16,389 bases of DNA, from positions 1-16,389 of the forward strand of contig JAAYXU010000153.1 in NCBI GenBank assembly GCA_012515725.1. Reading direction: 5' to 3'. The notes below the pieces were generated by a model. That model was not told the DNA's origin. It did no database searches and saw only the letters and a program-made list of their open reading frames with translations. This DNA is from Clostridiales bacterium. GTDB taxonomy: Bacteria; Bacillota; Clostridia; Christensenellales; UMGS416. Position numbers and translations under genes: made by a program. Shown here in pieces: positions 1 to 7,347 of this stretch (the stretch's first letter is position 1; every line of letters begins with the position of its first letter).

Positions 1-1
1 G

Positions 2-70
2 GGACGCTTAAACGAGGTCGAGGCGGCCCGACGTCCGGTCGTGCGTTATTCGTTCGAGGATGGGGACTAA
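2..70 (+). CDS. C-terminal tail of an upstream gene (partial)
   Basis: The frame starting at base 2 stays open for 22 codons and ends at TAA 68-70, giving a charged tail that ends in the residues YSFEDGD. About 50 bases later there is a clear factor-independent terminator, which is what one expects after the last gene of a transcription unit. The fragment is too short to assign a family, and another frame is also open here, so this call rests mainly on the position of the terminator. Confidence 0.4.
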   Translation, partial: GRLNEVEAARRPVVRYSFEDGD

Positions 71-120
71 AGCGCGTTTGTCAGGGAGCGGATGGGCGAA
101 CCACATACTTCCTAACGAAC

Positions 121-153
121 AAAGCCGTCAGCGAATGCCGCTGGCGGCTTTTT
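121..153 (+). terminator. Rho-independent terminator
   Basis: The arms 121-133 and 139-151 pair over 13 positions with one G-T wobble around a five-base loop (134-138). The 3' arm runs into five T residues (149-153). It lies between the upstream gene tail and the promoter of the MoxR operon and so insulates that operon. Confidence 0.75.
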
Positions 154-254
154 GGGCGGATTTATTGCGAGCCGGACACCCGGGCGAATCCATGCCAACC
201 GCTTTGAGTGCTGTGATCGCCCGAGCGCCGCGGTAAAAAGTGAAGGTTTGATGC

Positions 255-277
255 GCCCCGCCTGGGTTCCGCGGGGC
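255..277 (+). other. GC-rich hairpin upstream of the MoxR operon
   Basis: A perfect 7-bp inverted repeat, GCCCCGC (255-261) and GCGGGGC (271-277), flanks a nine-base loop. There is no real T tract after it, so a terminator is not supported. It sits immediately before the proposed -35 element. The remaining bases between 154 and 341 show no gene. Confidence 0.3.
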
Positions 278-306
278 TTGTGCCGAGCAGCCATTTATTA
301 TATGAT
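278..306 (+). promoter_or_regulatory. Candidate vegetative promoter of the MoxR operon
   Basis: TATGAT at 301-306 matches the TATAAT -10 consensus at five of six positions. Seventeen bases upstream, TTGTGC at 278-283 matches TTGACA at only three of six. Transcription would begin near base 313, leaving a short leader before the start codon at 342. The weak -35 makes this a tentative call. Confidence 0.4.
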
Positions 307-328
307 AGCCGTATACACGAATGGAAAA

Positions 329-333
329 GAGGG
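329..333 (+). promoter_or_regulatory. Ribosome binding site that sets the MoxR start
   Basis: GAGGG at 329-333 lies eight bases before ATG 342. An in-frame ATG at 321 would overlap this site and has no Shine-Dalgarno sequence of its own, so 342 is preferred. Confidence 0.6.
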
Positions 334-341
334 ATCCCCCT

Positions 342-1286
342 ATGAGCGATATCCCCCGGTTAGTTCAAGAGATTAAGCAGAACGTGCAAAAGGTCATCGT
401 CGGAAAGGACGATGTCATCGAACTCATGCTGATCGCGCTCCTGTGCGAGGGGCATGTGCTGATAGAGGACGTGCCGGGCGTGGGAAAGACATCGCTTGCC
501 TCGGCTCTGGCACGCTCGGTCGGGTGCAGCTACCGACGCATACAGTTTACGCCCGACGTGCTGCCCTCGGACATCACCGGATTTTCGGCCCCGGACCTTA
601 AGACCGGGGCGTTTGAATACCGGCCCGGCATGGTCATGAGCCAGATTGTACTGGCTGACGAGATTAACCGCACGTCTCCCAAAACCCAGTCGAGCCTGCT
701 CGAAGCCATGGAGGAGCGGCAGGTTACCGTGGACGGCGTCACGCGGCCGGTCCCGCGGCCATTCCTCGTGCTGGCCACGCAGAACCCGGTCGAATATATT
801 GGAACCTATCCCCTGCCCGAGGCGCAGCTCGACCGCTTCCTGATGCGCGTGTCGATCGGCTATCCGTCGCTGTCCCAGCAGATTGACATACTGACCCGCT
901 ACGCCCATGACGATCCCCGCGAGACGCTAACGCCTGTCACGAGCGCCGATGAGATAGCGCGGCTCATCACGCGCACGCGGGCGGTGCACTGCGCGCCGCC
1001 CATCAAGGAGTATATCGCGAGCCTTACCGCACGCACCCGGCTCCATGAGCACGTGTCGCTGGGGGTAAGCCCCCGGGGCGCGCTGTATCTCATGCGGGCC
1101 GCGCAGGGCTCGGCGTTCATCGCGGGGCGGGACTACGTGATACCCGATGATGTGCAGAAGGTATGCGTACCGGTACTGTCCCACCGGCTGATGGTACGGC
1201 CCGAGGCTCGCATACGGGACATGACCGCCGAGCGGGTCGTACAGTCGGTGATGGCCATGACAGACGTGCCGGCCAGCTACCGGTAG
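342..1286 (+). CDS. MoxR family AAA+ ATPase
   Basis: This 314-residue protein is a MoxR-type AAA+ ATPase. The family acts as chaperone-like motors, often for partner proteins encoded next door, and is cytoplasmic. Visible motifs: Walker A DVPGVGKT at residues 43-50, Walker B IVLADEINR at 102-110, sensor 1 ATQNP at 145-149, an arginine-finger-like LDRF at 163-166, and sensor 2 SPRG at 243-246. The length is normal for the family and all key ATPase residues are present. The start at 342 is chosen from the Shine-Dalgarno position. It is followed five bases later by a DUF58 gene and then a transglutaminase-like membrane protein, the classic MoxR-DUF58-transglutaminase arrangement. The specific substrate of this complex is not known from the sequence. 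Confidence 0.95.
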   Translation: MSDIPRLVQEIKQNVQKVIVGKDDVIELMLIALLCEGHVLIEDVPGVGKTSLASALARSVGCSYRRIQFTPDVLPSDITGFSAPDLKTGAFEYRPGMVMSQIVLADEINRTSPKTQSSLLEAMEERQVTVDGVTRPVPRPFLVLATQNPVEYIGTYPLPEAQLDRFLMRVSIGYPSLSQQIDILTRYAHDDPRETLTPVTSADEIARLITRTRAVHCAPPIKEYIASLTARTRLHEHVSLGVSPRGALYLMRAAQGSAFIAGRDYVIPDDVQKVCVPVLSHRLMVRPEARIRDMTAERVVQSVMAMTDVPASYR

Positions 1287-1291
1287 GGCGC

Positions 1292-2506
1292 ATGAGAGCA
1301 CGCCGGGCATATTTCCTGGCCATAGCTGCAGGAATCCTGATCGCCGCGCTGTATACGGGCGAGAAAATCTATTACCTGGCCCTCTTCATCATGGCCGGTA
1401 TGGTCCTCTTATCGCTCATTACGGCGTTTATCACCTACTACAGGCTGAGCTATTTGCAGACGCTGACGCCATCATCGGGCATCAAGGGCGAGGACGTAAC
1501 GCTCCGCGTCGAGATACACAACGATTATCTTTTTCCGTTCCCTCTGGTCGTGCTTTACTACGATCTGCCCGAGAACTGGCTCTCGTCGACGTCCCTGACT
1601 GACGCGGCGTCGGTGCTTCCCCGGTCGCGGTACGAACTGACCCGAAGTGTGCGCTGCCGCTACCGCGGGCGTTACCCGGTGGGACTGCGCAGCGCGCGCT
1701 TTACCGACCTTTTCGGTCTGTACGCTTTTACGATACGGTTTGACCGCCTTTCCTATCACCGGCCGCTGACGCTGCTTGTAAGGCCCCGTGTCGTGCCGCT
1801 TTCGCGCCTGCCGCTTCCGGTTCGCGAGAGCGAGGGTCAGGTACGCTCCCGGATGCGCGTGTCCGACTACATGACGCAGATGGCCGAGCCGCGCAAATAC
1901 CGGGCCGGAGATCCGCTCAAGAAGATGCACTGGAAGCTGACGGTGCGTAACCGCGAGCTCATCGTCAAGGACTACGAGCAAAGCAGCCAGCCGCAGGTGA
2001 CGCTGTATCTGGACAGCAGGAAAACCGGTCTGCCGGGGATCGAGGGAGTCGCGCTCGAGGACATGCTGGTGGAGTGCGCGACGGCCGTCGCGAACCATGT
2101 GATCGACCGCGGTTATCCGTTCCGGCTCATCGCGTACGCGCCCGACCGGCGCGAGCTGGCCGCGTCCCGTCCGGGGGATTTCGCGGCGGTGTACGAGCTG
2201 CTGTCTGACATCGCGTTTACCGGGGAGTACCCGCTCCACGACGTGCTTATATGGGAGCTTAAGCACATCGGACGGGAGGGCTGCCTTTTCATCGTCGCGC
2301 AGGACATCACCGCTTCGGCTTTCGATACGCTGATGCTGCTGCGCCGCTCGGGCGTGCTTATTACGGTGATATGGGTGTACTCGTCCGCGGCCCGCTGGAG
2401 CAGCGAGGCGGGCAGGATGGTCCGCGAAATGCGCGACAAGGATATTCCGGTGCTGACCGTAACGCCGCAGGACGATCTGGCCGTAAAGGCGGAGGCGCTG
2501 AGATGA
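1292..2506 (+). CDS. DUF58 domain membrane protein
   Basis: The 404-residue product has two hydrophobic segments at its N-terminus (about residues 6-22 and 27-49), followed by a beta-rich region and the hallmark DUF58 motif at residues 201-229. In that motif RKYRAGDPLKKMHWK and then RELIVKDYE can be read. The C-terminal part is predicted to be von Willebrand A-like, as in other DUF58 proteins, but I do not see a complete MIDAS motif by eye. The start ATG 1292 is five bases after the MoxR stop. An in-frame extension upstream lies inside the MoxR gene and is rejected because the membrane segments begin directly after ATG 1292. The stop overlaps the next start (ATGA at 2503-2506), indicating translational coupling. 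DUF58 proteins are the usual partners of MoxR ATPases. No biochemical role is established for this subgroup. Confidence 0.92.
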   Translation: MRARRAYFLAIAAGILIAALYTGEKIYYLALFIMAGMVLLSLITAFITYYRLSYLQTLTPSSGIKGEDVTLRVEIHNDYLFPFPLVVLYYDLPENWLSSTSLTDAASVLPRSRYELTRSVRCRYRGRYPVGLRSARFTDLFGLYAFTIRFDRLSYHRPLTLLVRPRVVPLSRLPLPVRESEGQVRSRMRVSDYMTQMAEPRKYRAGDPLKKMHWKLTVRNRELIVKDYEQSSQPQVTLYLDSRKTGLPGIEGVALEDMLVECATAVANHVIDRGYPFRLIAYAPDRRELAASRPGDFAAVYELLSDIAFTGEYPLHDVLIWELKHIGREGCLFIVAQDITASAFDTLMLLRRSGVLITVIWVYSSAARWSSEAGRMVREMRDKDIPVLTVTPQDDLAVKAEALR

Positions 2507-4752
2507 GGCGCTCTGTGAGCCGCTTCGCGGCCGTGCTCGTCCCGCTCGCGCTGCTCGCGTTCGCGCTGGGCATGAGCCTGTGCATGACTCTGTACCTGTC
2601 GGCATCGGTCGCCGGTATGGCGCTTGCGGCGCTGGCGCTGACCACGCTCTTTGCGGCATGGTTTTATTCGGGCCGGACGGCGGCCGCGGGGCTTGCGCTC
2701 GCGGCGGCGGCGCTGCTCGTCCTCTGGTGGATCATGAAGGACGCGCTGTGGGTCACGATATTCGACTTCTTCGGGCAGACTTTCCGGTTCATCGGAGGCG
2801 GCGACCCGGTCGCGGAGCGATACCGTACCGCGCTGGCCCTTGCGTGCATGGCGCTTTCCGCGGCGGTTGTCACGCTCATCGGCAGGGGGCGCGGGGCGTT
2901 TCCGGCGCTCCTGCTGCTCACGGCGGCGCTTCTCCTGACCGAATGGCTTTTCGGGCACTACCATATCCTCCCGACTGTCATTCCGGCTGCTGCCGCGCTC
3001 ATCATGCTGATGGCCAAGTCCCACCAGCTGCGCACCAGCCGGATCTACCGCAAATCCCTTCCTGCCGACGCGATGGCGCTGTGGACCCTTCCCACGGCCG
3101 CGCTCATTGCCGTCTTCTCGTGGCTGCTGCTGTTTGGACGCGTGACAGACCAGTGGAAATGGGACTGGCTCGTCGACCGCGCTGACCGCATCAACGATTA
3201 TCTGTCGGACTATACCGATTTCAACCGCCCGCGCAACACGTTTTCGCTCTCATCGACGGGATTCTCGCCCTACGCGGACCGGCTGGGCGGTACGGTCATG
3301 CCTGATGACACCGAGGTGCTCTGGGTGGCAGCAAAACGGCCGATTCTGCTGCGGGGCGTAATCTTTAACGAATACGACGGCTATCGGTGGTACGATACGA
3401 CCGCAAGCAGCCGCTACCGCATCAGCGCGCTCAATCACAGGCCGATACTCGCCGACGTATTCGACCTCAACCGCCCCGACGCGCCCACTATGCAAAGCGA
3501 GCTCAGCCGAATGCTCATTCCGACCGAAATCACCGTCATCCATCTGACGATGAGTCCCTCGTCGATGTTCGTGCCCTTCCGGGTCTCGCGCGTGGATCCA
3601 ACGAAGCGCTTTGATCTTATCGTGTATTTTAATGACAAGGGTGATGTTTTTACTACCCGCGACATGCGCCCCGGTAGCGGCTACACGATCGAGGCAGCGC
3701 TTCCCGACTACGATAACCCGGAATTTCCCGCGCTAATGGCCCGCCTGCTCGCCGAGGCCGCTCCCGACGATCCGCAGAAAACCGAATCCGTTCTGGCGCG
3801 GTATCTCTCGCTTCCCGAAAATATGCTGTCACCGAAAGTTTTTAAGACGACCGAATTCGTCGCGCGTGGAGCGGCGAACGACTATGAGAAGGCGGCGCGC
3901 ATACGGGACTATCTGGCGACGCGCTTCCGCTATACGACGACGCCCCCCGAGCCGCAGGGCGGCGACTTCGTGAGCGAGTTTTTCGACAGCGGAGAGGGAT
4001 ATTGCACCTACTACGCTTCGGCGATGGCCGTGATGGCGCGCATCGCCGGACTGCCCTCGCGGTATGTGGAGGGCTACCGCGTCGTTCCGGGGCCCCGGAA
4101 CGAATGCACCGTGACCAACCAAAGCGCTCACGCCTGGGCCGAGGTCTATTTCGAGGGTATCGGGTGGATTCCCTTCGACGCGACGCCGTCCGGGCGGGAG
4201 GATACGGGCGATACGCCCGGCGAGCCAGGCCCCGTTCAGCCCTCGCCCATCGAGCCTGAGGAGCCCACGCCCGAGCCCGCTCCCGTTCTGCCGCCCCTGC
4301 CTGAGCCCGCGCCCTCGCGCGTACCGCTCGCGCTTGGGATTGCCGGAGGGCTGGCGCTCCTGGCGCTGGCCGCTCTTGCTGCGGTCAGCCGCCTGCGCAC
4401 GGCGATGTGGGTAGTGCGCCGCCTCCGTCCCGATCCGGAGGGACAGGTGCGCTACCTCTTTGGAGACATACTTTCGCTGCTTTGCATGTTCAATTCACCT
4501 GTCAAGACCGGCGAGACGCTGTACGCGTACGCGAGCAGGATCGACCAGTGGCTTGCGCTTGACGGATTTACGCTCACGCAGATCGCAGATATCGTGGTGC
4601 GGATGACCTATTCCGAGCGTCCGCCCACGGCCGGGGAGGTACAGACCGTCGCGCGGTTCAGGTACCTTATGGCTAGGTACACACTGCTCGCCTCGGGCGC
4701 GCTGCGCTATTTCCGTCAACGGGCGCTCCGCGTGAGGCGGGGCGGGGGTTGA
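2503..4752 (+). CDS. Membrane transglutaminase-like (TgpA-type) protein with C-terminal DUF4129-like tail
   Basis: This is a 749-residue membrane protein. About seven N-terminal hydrophobic segments can be seen (near residues 8-28, 32-55, 59-78, 108-126, 132-150, 155-171, 191-211). A large extracytoplasmic region follows, containing a transglutaminase-like core. The catalytic triad is intact: Cys501 in GYCTYYASAM, His543 in AHAWAE and Asp559 in WIPFDAT. A proline- and glutamate-rich linker (about residues 570-606) leads to another membrane helix (607-629) and a cytoplasmic tail that resembles DUF4129. It overlaps the DUF58 stop by four bases. Known relatives such as TgpA of Pseudomonas are envelope proteins, with a proposed role in peptide cross-linking or proteolysis at the cell surface. 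Here the substrate is unknown. It is the last gene of the operon and converges with recX. Confidence 0.92.
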   Translation: MRRSVSRFAAVLVPLALLAFALGMSLCMTLYLSASVAGMALAALALTTLFAAWFYSGRTAAAGLALAAAALLVLWWIMKDALWVTIFDFFGQTFRFIGGGDPVAERYRTALALACMALSAAVVTLIGRGRGAFPALLLLTAALLLTEWLFGHYHILPTVIPAAAALIMLMAKSHQLRTSRIYRKSLPADAMALWTLPTAALIAVFSWLLLFGRVTDQWKWDWLVDRADRINDYLSDYTDFNRPRNTFSLSSTGFSPYADRLGGTVMPDDTEVLWVAAKRPILLRGVIFNEYDGYRWYDTTASSRYRISALNHRPILADVFDLNRPDAPTMQSELSRMLIPTEITVIHLTMSPSSMFVPFRVSRVDPTKRFDLIVYFNDKGDVFTTRDMRPGSGYTIEAALPDYDNPEFPALMARLLAEAAPDDPQKTESVLARYLSLPENMLSPKVFKTTEFVARGAANDYEKAARIRDYLATRFRYTTTPPEPQGGDFVSEFFDSGEGYCTYYASAMAVMARIAGLPSRYVEGYRVVPGPRNECTVTNQSAHAWAEVYFEGIGWIPFDATPSGREDTGDTPGEPGPVQPSPIEPEEPTPEPAPVLPPLPEPAPSRVPLALGIAGGLALLALAALAAVSRLRTAMWVVRRLRPDPEGQVRYLFGDILSLLCMFNSPVKTGETLYAYASRIDQWLALDGFTLTQIADIVVRMTYSERPPTAGEVQTVARFRYLMARYTLLASGALRYFRQRALRVRRGGG

Positions 4753-4767
4753 GCGCATCCCGCCGTA

Positions 4768-5412
4768 TCAATCCCATTGCTCGCCGCCCTCGCGCAGCGT
4801 CTCCATCAGCGGGCGTATCGTGTCCCAGTCGAAGCCCCGGCGCATGAGCGACGCGCCGATCTTCTGCTTGCGCGTAGCTGTATCCGCGACATTCTCGTAT
4901 CGCTTGCGCAGCCTGTCGAACTCCGCCCGGGCGTTCTCCCGCTCCCGCTCGGGCGTATACTCGTCAAGCGCCAGGGCAATCTTGTCGCGATCCACGCCCC
5001 GCGCCAGCAGCTCCTGCTCGATGCCCCATCTTCCGCTGCGGCGCACCGCCGCCCTGTCCCGTACCCAGAGCCGCGCAAACTCGGCATCATCGAGGTAGCC
5101 GTACTGCGCGAGCTTTTCCCGGGCGCTGTCCGCGGCCTCATCGGAGAACCCTTTCCGTCTGAGGTAATCGCGCATCTCCCGGTGGCTGCGCATCCGGCTC
5201 TCCAGATAGCGCAGCCCCTGGTCAAATGCCTGCCGCGCCTCGTGCATGCGCTCTATCTCATCCCAGCGGGCGTCATTGAGCTCGTCACCCTCCCGCAAGC
5301 CGGTCTGTGCGCAGGTTATAAGGGAGAGCGAACCACGGTATTCGCCGTCCACGAAAACTGAAACCCGGTTTTTGTTTTTATTCTGCGTCTCAATTTTTGT
5401 GATCTTTCCCAC
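4768..5412 (-). CDS. recX: Regulatory protein RecX
   Basis: The 214-residue product matches the RecX family, small helical proteins that bind RecA filaments and modulate recombination and the SOS response. Recognisable features are the KITKIE beginning, the region DQGLRYLESRMRSHREMRDYL followed by LRRKGF, the YGYLDDAEFARLWVRDR block typical of the second RecX repeat, and the C-terminal RKQKIGASLMRRGF segment of the third repeat. The start is GTG 5412, because GGGAGG (5418-5423 on the plus strand as CCTCCC) lies five bases upstream. Longer in-frame options would overlap the divergent coat gene. The gene is slightly longer than E. coli RecX but normal for Bacillota. It is divergently arranged from the coat genes and ends 15 bases from the transglutaminase gene. 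No recA is in view. Confidence 0.92.
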   Translation of the reverse strand: MGKITKIETQNKNKNRVSVFVDGEYRGSLSLITCAQTGLREGDELNDARWDEIERMHEARQAFDQGLRYLESRMRSHREMRDYLRRKGFSDEAADSAREKLAQYGYLDDAEFARLWVRDRAAVRRSGRWGIEQELLARGVDRDKIALALDEYTPERERENARAEFDRLRKRYENVADTATRKQKIGASLMRRGFDWDTIRPLMETLREGGEQWD

Positions 5413-5417
5413 TGATG

Positions 5418-5423
5418 CCTCCC
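5418..5423 (-). promoter_or_regulatory. Ribosome binding site that sets the recX GTG start
   Basis: GGGAGG on the minus strand is spaced five bases from GTG 5412. No other in-frame start in the upstream extension has a comparable site. Confidence 0.7.
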
Positions 5424-5432
5424 GAACCCAGT

Positions 5433-5461
5433 ACATATTCCTTCTCATTGTAGCACAAAAT
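5433..5461 (+). promoter_or_regulatory. Candidate sigma-E-like sporulation promoter for the coat genes
   Basis: ACATATT (5433-5439) matches the sigma-E -35 consensus GHATATT at six of seven positions. CACAAAAT (5454-5461) matches the -10 consensus CATACAHT at six of eight, with a 14-base spacer. A start near 5468 would place the AGGAGG at 5485 in a short leader. This is pattern matching by eye on a short motif, supported by the coat-protein identity of the downstream genes. Confidence 0.35.
5447..5452 (-). promoter_or_regulatory. Candidate -10 box of the recX promoter
   Basis: On the minus strand TACAAT matches the -10 consensus at five of six positions and lies about 35 bases before the recX start. 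No convincing TTGACA is found at 16-18 bases upstream, so the promoter is only partly supported. Confidence 0.3.
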
Positions 5462-5496
5462 AACGGCTGAAAATACCACTCCGAAGGAGGCTCGTT

Positions 5497-5703
5497 ATGT
5501 ACGGACAACAACCCCAACTGGATTCAAAGAATCTGTCCTATCTGGAGGACAGCATGAACTTTGAGGCGCTGGCCGTAAAGAAGTGCCAGCAGTACGCAAC
5601 GCAATTTCAGGATCCCGTGCTCAAAGACATGGCAACACAACTGGCGCAGCATCACCGTCAGCACTATGACACACTGCTGAACTACCTGCAAAGCCATCAG
5701 TAA
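5497..5703 (+). CDS. Small spore coat-type protein
   Basis: This 68-residue protein resembles the short coat-associated proteins that precede CotF-family genes in clostridia. The pattern is SYLEDSMNFEALAVKKCQQYA followed by QDPVLKDMATQLAQHHRQHYDTLL, which suggests two amphipathic helices of a ferritin-like bundle. It starts at ATG 5497, six bases after a perfect AGGAGG at 5485-5490. Its stop TAA is merged with the Shine-Dalgarno sequence of the next coat gene, so the two are co-transcribed and probably translated at similar levels. Assignment is by sequence resemblance recalled from the family, and the size is typical. Confidence 0.75.
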   Translation: MYGQQPQLDSKNLSYLEDSMNFEALAVKKCQQYATQFQDPVLKDMATQLAQHHRQHYDTLLNYLQSHQ

Positions 5704-5715
5704 GGAGGATGAGCG

Positions 5716-6009
5716 ATGACCACGAACACAAATCCCGGACAGCCCATCATGAGCGAACAGGAACTCATGTACGACCTGCTCAATCAGGAAAAGGAGATCG
5801 CGAAGCTCTACACCACCGCGATTACCGAAAGCTCATGCCCCAACATGCGCCAGATGCTCAACCAGAACATGCAGCAGACCTGCGCCGACCAGTACAGCCT
5901 GTTCGACCAGATGCGCAACAAGGGATACTACCAGTCGAAGGACGCGCAGGCCAACGAGGTGCAGCAGGCTAAGCAGAAATTTTCGACGATGCGCAATCAG
6001 ATCAGCTGA
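5716..6009 (+). CDS. CotF family spore coat protein
   Basis: The 97-residue product fits the Coat_F family, small proteins of the spore coat assembled on the forespore by the mother cell. Visible features are an N-terminal low-complexity Asn/Gln/Pro stretch, the core ELMYDLLNQEKEIAKLYTTA, the nearly invariant ESSCPNMRQML block, and QYSLFDQMRNKGYYQSKDA, which leads to a C-terminal helix. The start ATG 5716 lies seven bases after AGGAGG at 5703-5708. A nearby ATG at 5709 opens a different frame without coat features and is a shadow. It is the second gene of the coat pair and is followed by two hairpins. It is probably expressed only during sporulation. Confidence 0.88.
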   Translation: MTTNTNPGQPIMSEQELMYDLLNQEKEIAKLYTTAITESSCPNMRQMLNQNMQQTCADQYSLFDQMRNKGYYQSKDAQANEVQQAKQKFSTMRNQIS

Positions 6010-6024
6010 ATGAGATGAGACGTG

Positions 6025-6043
6025 AGTCCGGCCAGGTCGGACT
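6025..6043 (+). other. Short hairpin after the coat genes
   Basis: AGTCCG (6025-6030) and CGGACT (6038-6043) form a six-base stem around a seven-base loop. It has no T tract. It precedes the stronger hairpin at 6051-6080 and could be part of the same 3' end structure. Confidence 0.35.
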
Positions 6044-6050
6044 GGTTAGT

Positions 6051-6080
6051 ACCCCATGTTCCGGGTGCGGAACATGGGGT
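6051..6080 (+). terminator. Perfect hairpin, probable terminator of the coat operon
   Basis: ACCCCATGTTCC (6051-6062) and GGAACATGGGGT (6069-6080) pair perfectly over 12 bases around a six-base loop. Only two Ts follow directly, and a run of seven Ts starts about 18 bases later, so the U tract is not canonical. It lies between the 3' ends of the coat operon and the convergent amidase gene. On the minus strand there is no T tract either. Confidence 0.5.
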
Positions 6081-6094
6081 TTCCCAACCGTTTA

Positions 6095-6910
6095 TCAGTT
6101 TTTTTCAAAGACCGTTATAAATGCGTACGGATAGCCGTCCGAGCGCAGCTTCTCTACCATATTTTCAGCATTGGCGCGGACCATGAAGGAACCTACCTGA
6201 ACCCGCGGATAATAGCTGATGTGCGCGTCGTACCCCCGGGCCCTCAGATTCAGAAGCGCCGTTTCGGCCTCGTCCGTGCTTGCGTACTCGCCCGCGCTGA
6301 CCCGGTAGTAGATTTCAGCGGACGTCCCCTCGACGATCTGCTCATACCGCTGCCTGACTATTGCGATATTGCCGGCCACGTCCTGCGCGAAGTCCATGTG
6401 ATAGCCATGCTCTATGATCATGGGATAGGGTATCCGCGCCCTGTTGCATTCGTACAGGAACGAATAGTAATCCCACTCTCCGCTGCCCTTCTTCGTGCGT
6501 ATCTCGAATCTAAAACCCATCATGTCGGCCAGAGGCTTGTAGAGCTGGGTAGCCATCGCGGTTTGCTCCTGCACGGAATGCACCGGATTGTAGAGCGGAA
6601 CAATTGCGACGAGTATACCCCTGTTGGGTACTCCCGCGCTGTTCACGCTCCAATTCGTATGAAGGTCTATACCCAGATCACAGCCCGCCTGCTGCAAACG
6701 TCTCGCGCGCTCGCTCCAACTGATGTTGGTCGCCTCAGGCCGCAGATTGACGATGCCCGGCAGCTTGGCAAGCTCTATGGCCAGCTGCCTCATCACGGTA
6801 CCTTCCCGGTAGGCCTTGAACTCGGGCGTAGTCGCGTACTGGGCCGGAATCGCGTTGCTTCCGTCCCCGTGGCTGCCCAGCACGCCGATTTTGGTCAGTC
6901 CGTACAGCAT
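6095..6910 (-). CDS. N-acetylmuramoyl-L-alanine amidase (Amidase_3) with tandem SPOR-like repeats, CwlC-like
   Basis: The 271-residue enzyme belongs to the zinc-dependent Amidase_3 family, which cuts the bond between muramic acid and the stem peptide of peptidoglycan. Expected zinc and catalytic residues are visible: His14 in GSHGDG, Glu36 in YREGTV, His84 in DLHTNW and Glu167 in IIEHGY. The C-terminal 70 residues hold two SPOR-like units, YYRVSAGEYAS... (about 201-232) and PRVQVGSFMVRANAENM... (about 235-268). This is the layout of Bacillus subtilis CwlC, the mother-cell lysis amidase. The catalytic domain begins at the very N-terminus, so there is no signal peptide and export needs another route. 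GGGAGG lies eight bases before ATG 6910. A holin-like gene ends three bases upstream, forming a two-gene unit. A prophage lysin remains possible, but no other phage genes are present. Confidence 0.88.
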   Translation of the reverse strand: MLYGLTKIGVLGSHGDGSNAIPAQYATTPEFKAYREGTVMRQLAIELAKLPGIVNLRPEATNISWSERARRLQQAGCDLGIDLHTNWSVNSAGVPNRGILVAIVPLYNPVHSVQEQTAMATQLYKPLADMMGFRFEIRTKKGSGEWDYYSFLYECNRARIPYPMIIEHGYHMDFAQDVAGNIAIVRQRYEQIVEGTSAEIYYRVSAGEYASTDEAETALLNLRARGYDAHISYYPRVQVGSFMVRANAENMVEKLRSDGYPYAFITVFEKN

Positions 6911-6913
6911 TGC

Positions 6914-7255
6914 TCAATCCTCCCAGTAAGTCATGTCGGTCGGCGCCTGCTGGGTATCGGTAAGCCGATTTTCCTTGATCTGCACATAGAGCTGATTGGT
7001 AAACACGCACAGCGCCGCAAGAATTACCGCCTGAATGAGGCCCGAGACCAGCAGCTCAACGCTCCATGCCGCTTTGAGTACGAGAGCCATGTAAAGCGGC
7101 GTCACCACTATGCTCACGCCAAGCAGTATATACGGAATCGCCCAATTCACCTTCAGTGTCGGAAGCAGCTTTAGAAAGGCTCCCAGTGAATATAAAAAAC
7201 CTCCCACAACCAACAGCTCTGGTCGTATGAGATCAGTAATCAGGTTCCAGTCCAT
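6914..7255 (-). CDS. Holin-like membrane protein (phage holin Hol44 / superfamily V type)
   Basis: The 113-residue protein has three hydrophobic segments (about residues 13-30, 37-56 and 65-87) and a charged C-terminal tail. Its layout, with PELLVVGGFLYSLGAFLK at the start, a W-IPYILLGVSIV middle and GLIQAVILAALCVFTNQLY at the end, resembles the Hol44/Phage_holin_5_2 family. Holins make lesions in the cytoplasmic membrane that let an amidase reach the wall. The start is ATG 7255, with AGGGGGTG eight bases upstream. A longer in-frame form begins with a proline-rich stretch that lacks a ribosome binding site. The amidase gene begins three bases after its stop. I see no convincing promoter upstream on this strand. 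The exact family is recalled, not searched. Confidence 0.75.
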   Translation of the reverse strand: MDWNLITDLIRPELLVVGGFLYSLGAFLKLLPTLKVNWAIPYILLGVSIVVTPLYMALVLKAAWSVELLVSGLIQAVILAALCVFTNQLYVQIKENRLTDTQQAPTDMTYWED

Positions 7256-7347
7256 TTTGGATACACCCCCTGTTGTCAGCATATGCGCAAGGGGTGGGAG
7301 CGGTGTGGAGGGCGGCGGACGCACCGCTGGAAAACACTTCTTTTTTC

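Noticed and set aside
1472..3024. Long minus-strand frames opposite the DUF58 and transglutaminase genes
   Set aside because: Arg/His/Gln-rich shadow translations, with no ribosome binding site and no domain, opposite well-supported genes.
4736..4764. GGCGGG / CCCGCC pairing between the transglutaminase gene and recX
   Set aside because: Low-complexity G/C runs pair in several registers and no T tract follows on either strand.
6056..7174. Plus-strand open frame of about 370 codons opposite the amidase and holin
   Set aside because: It covers two genes with recognisable domains and good ribosome binding sites on the other strand, and its own translation has no family resemblance.
6095..7255. 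A prophage or prophage remnant
   Set aside because: Only a holin and an amidase are present. There is no integrase, terminase, structural gene or attachment repeat, and the neighbours are ordinary chromosomal genes.
7278..7285. Sigma-E-like CATATGCT on the minus strand before the holin gene
   Set aside because: Only six of eight positions fit, no -35 is present, and the predicted start would fall on the Shine-Dalgarno sequence.
7299..7328. AGCGGTG / CACCGCT inverted repeat upstream of the metK promoter
   Set aside because: The stem is seven bases with a 16-base loop, and the T run lies 12 bases away, so it is not a credible terminator.
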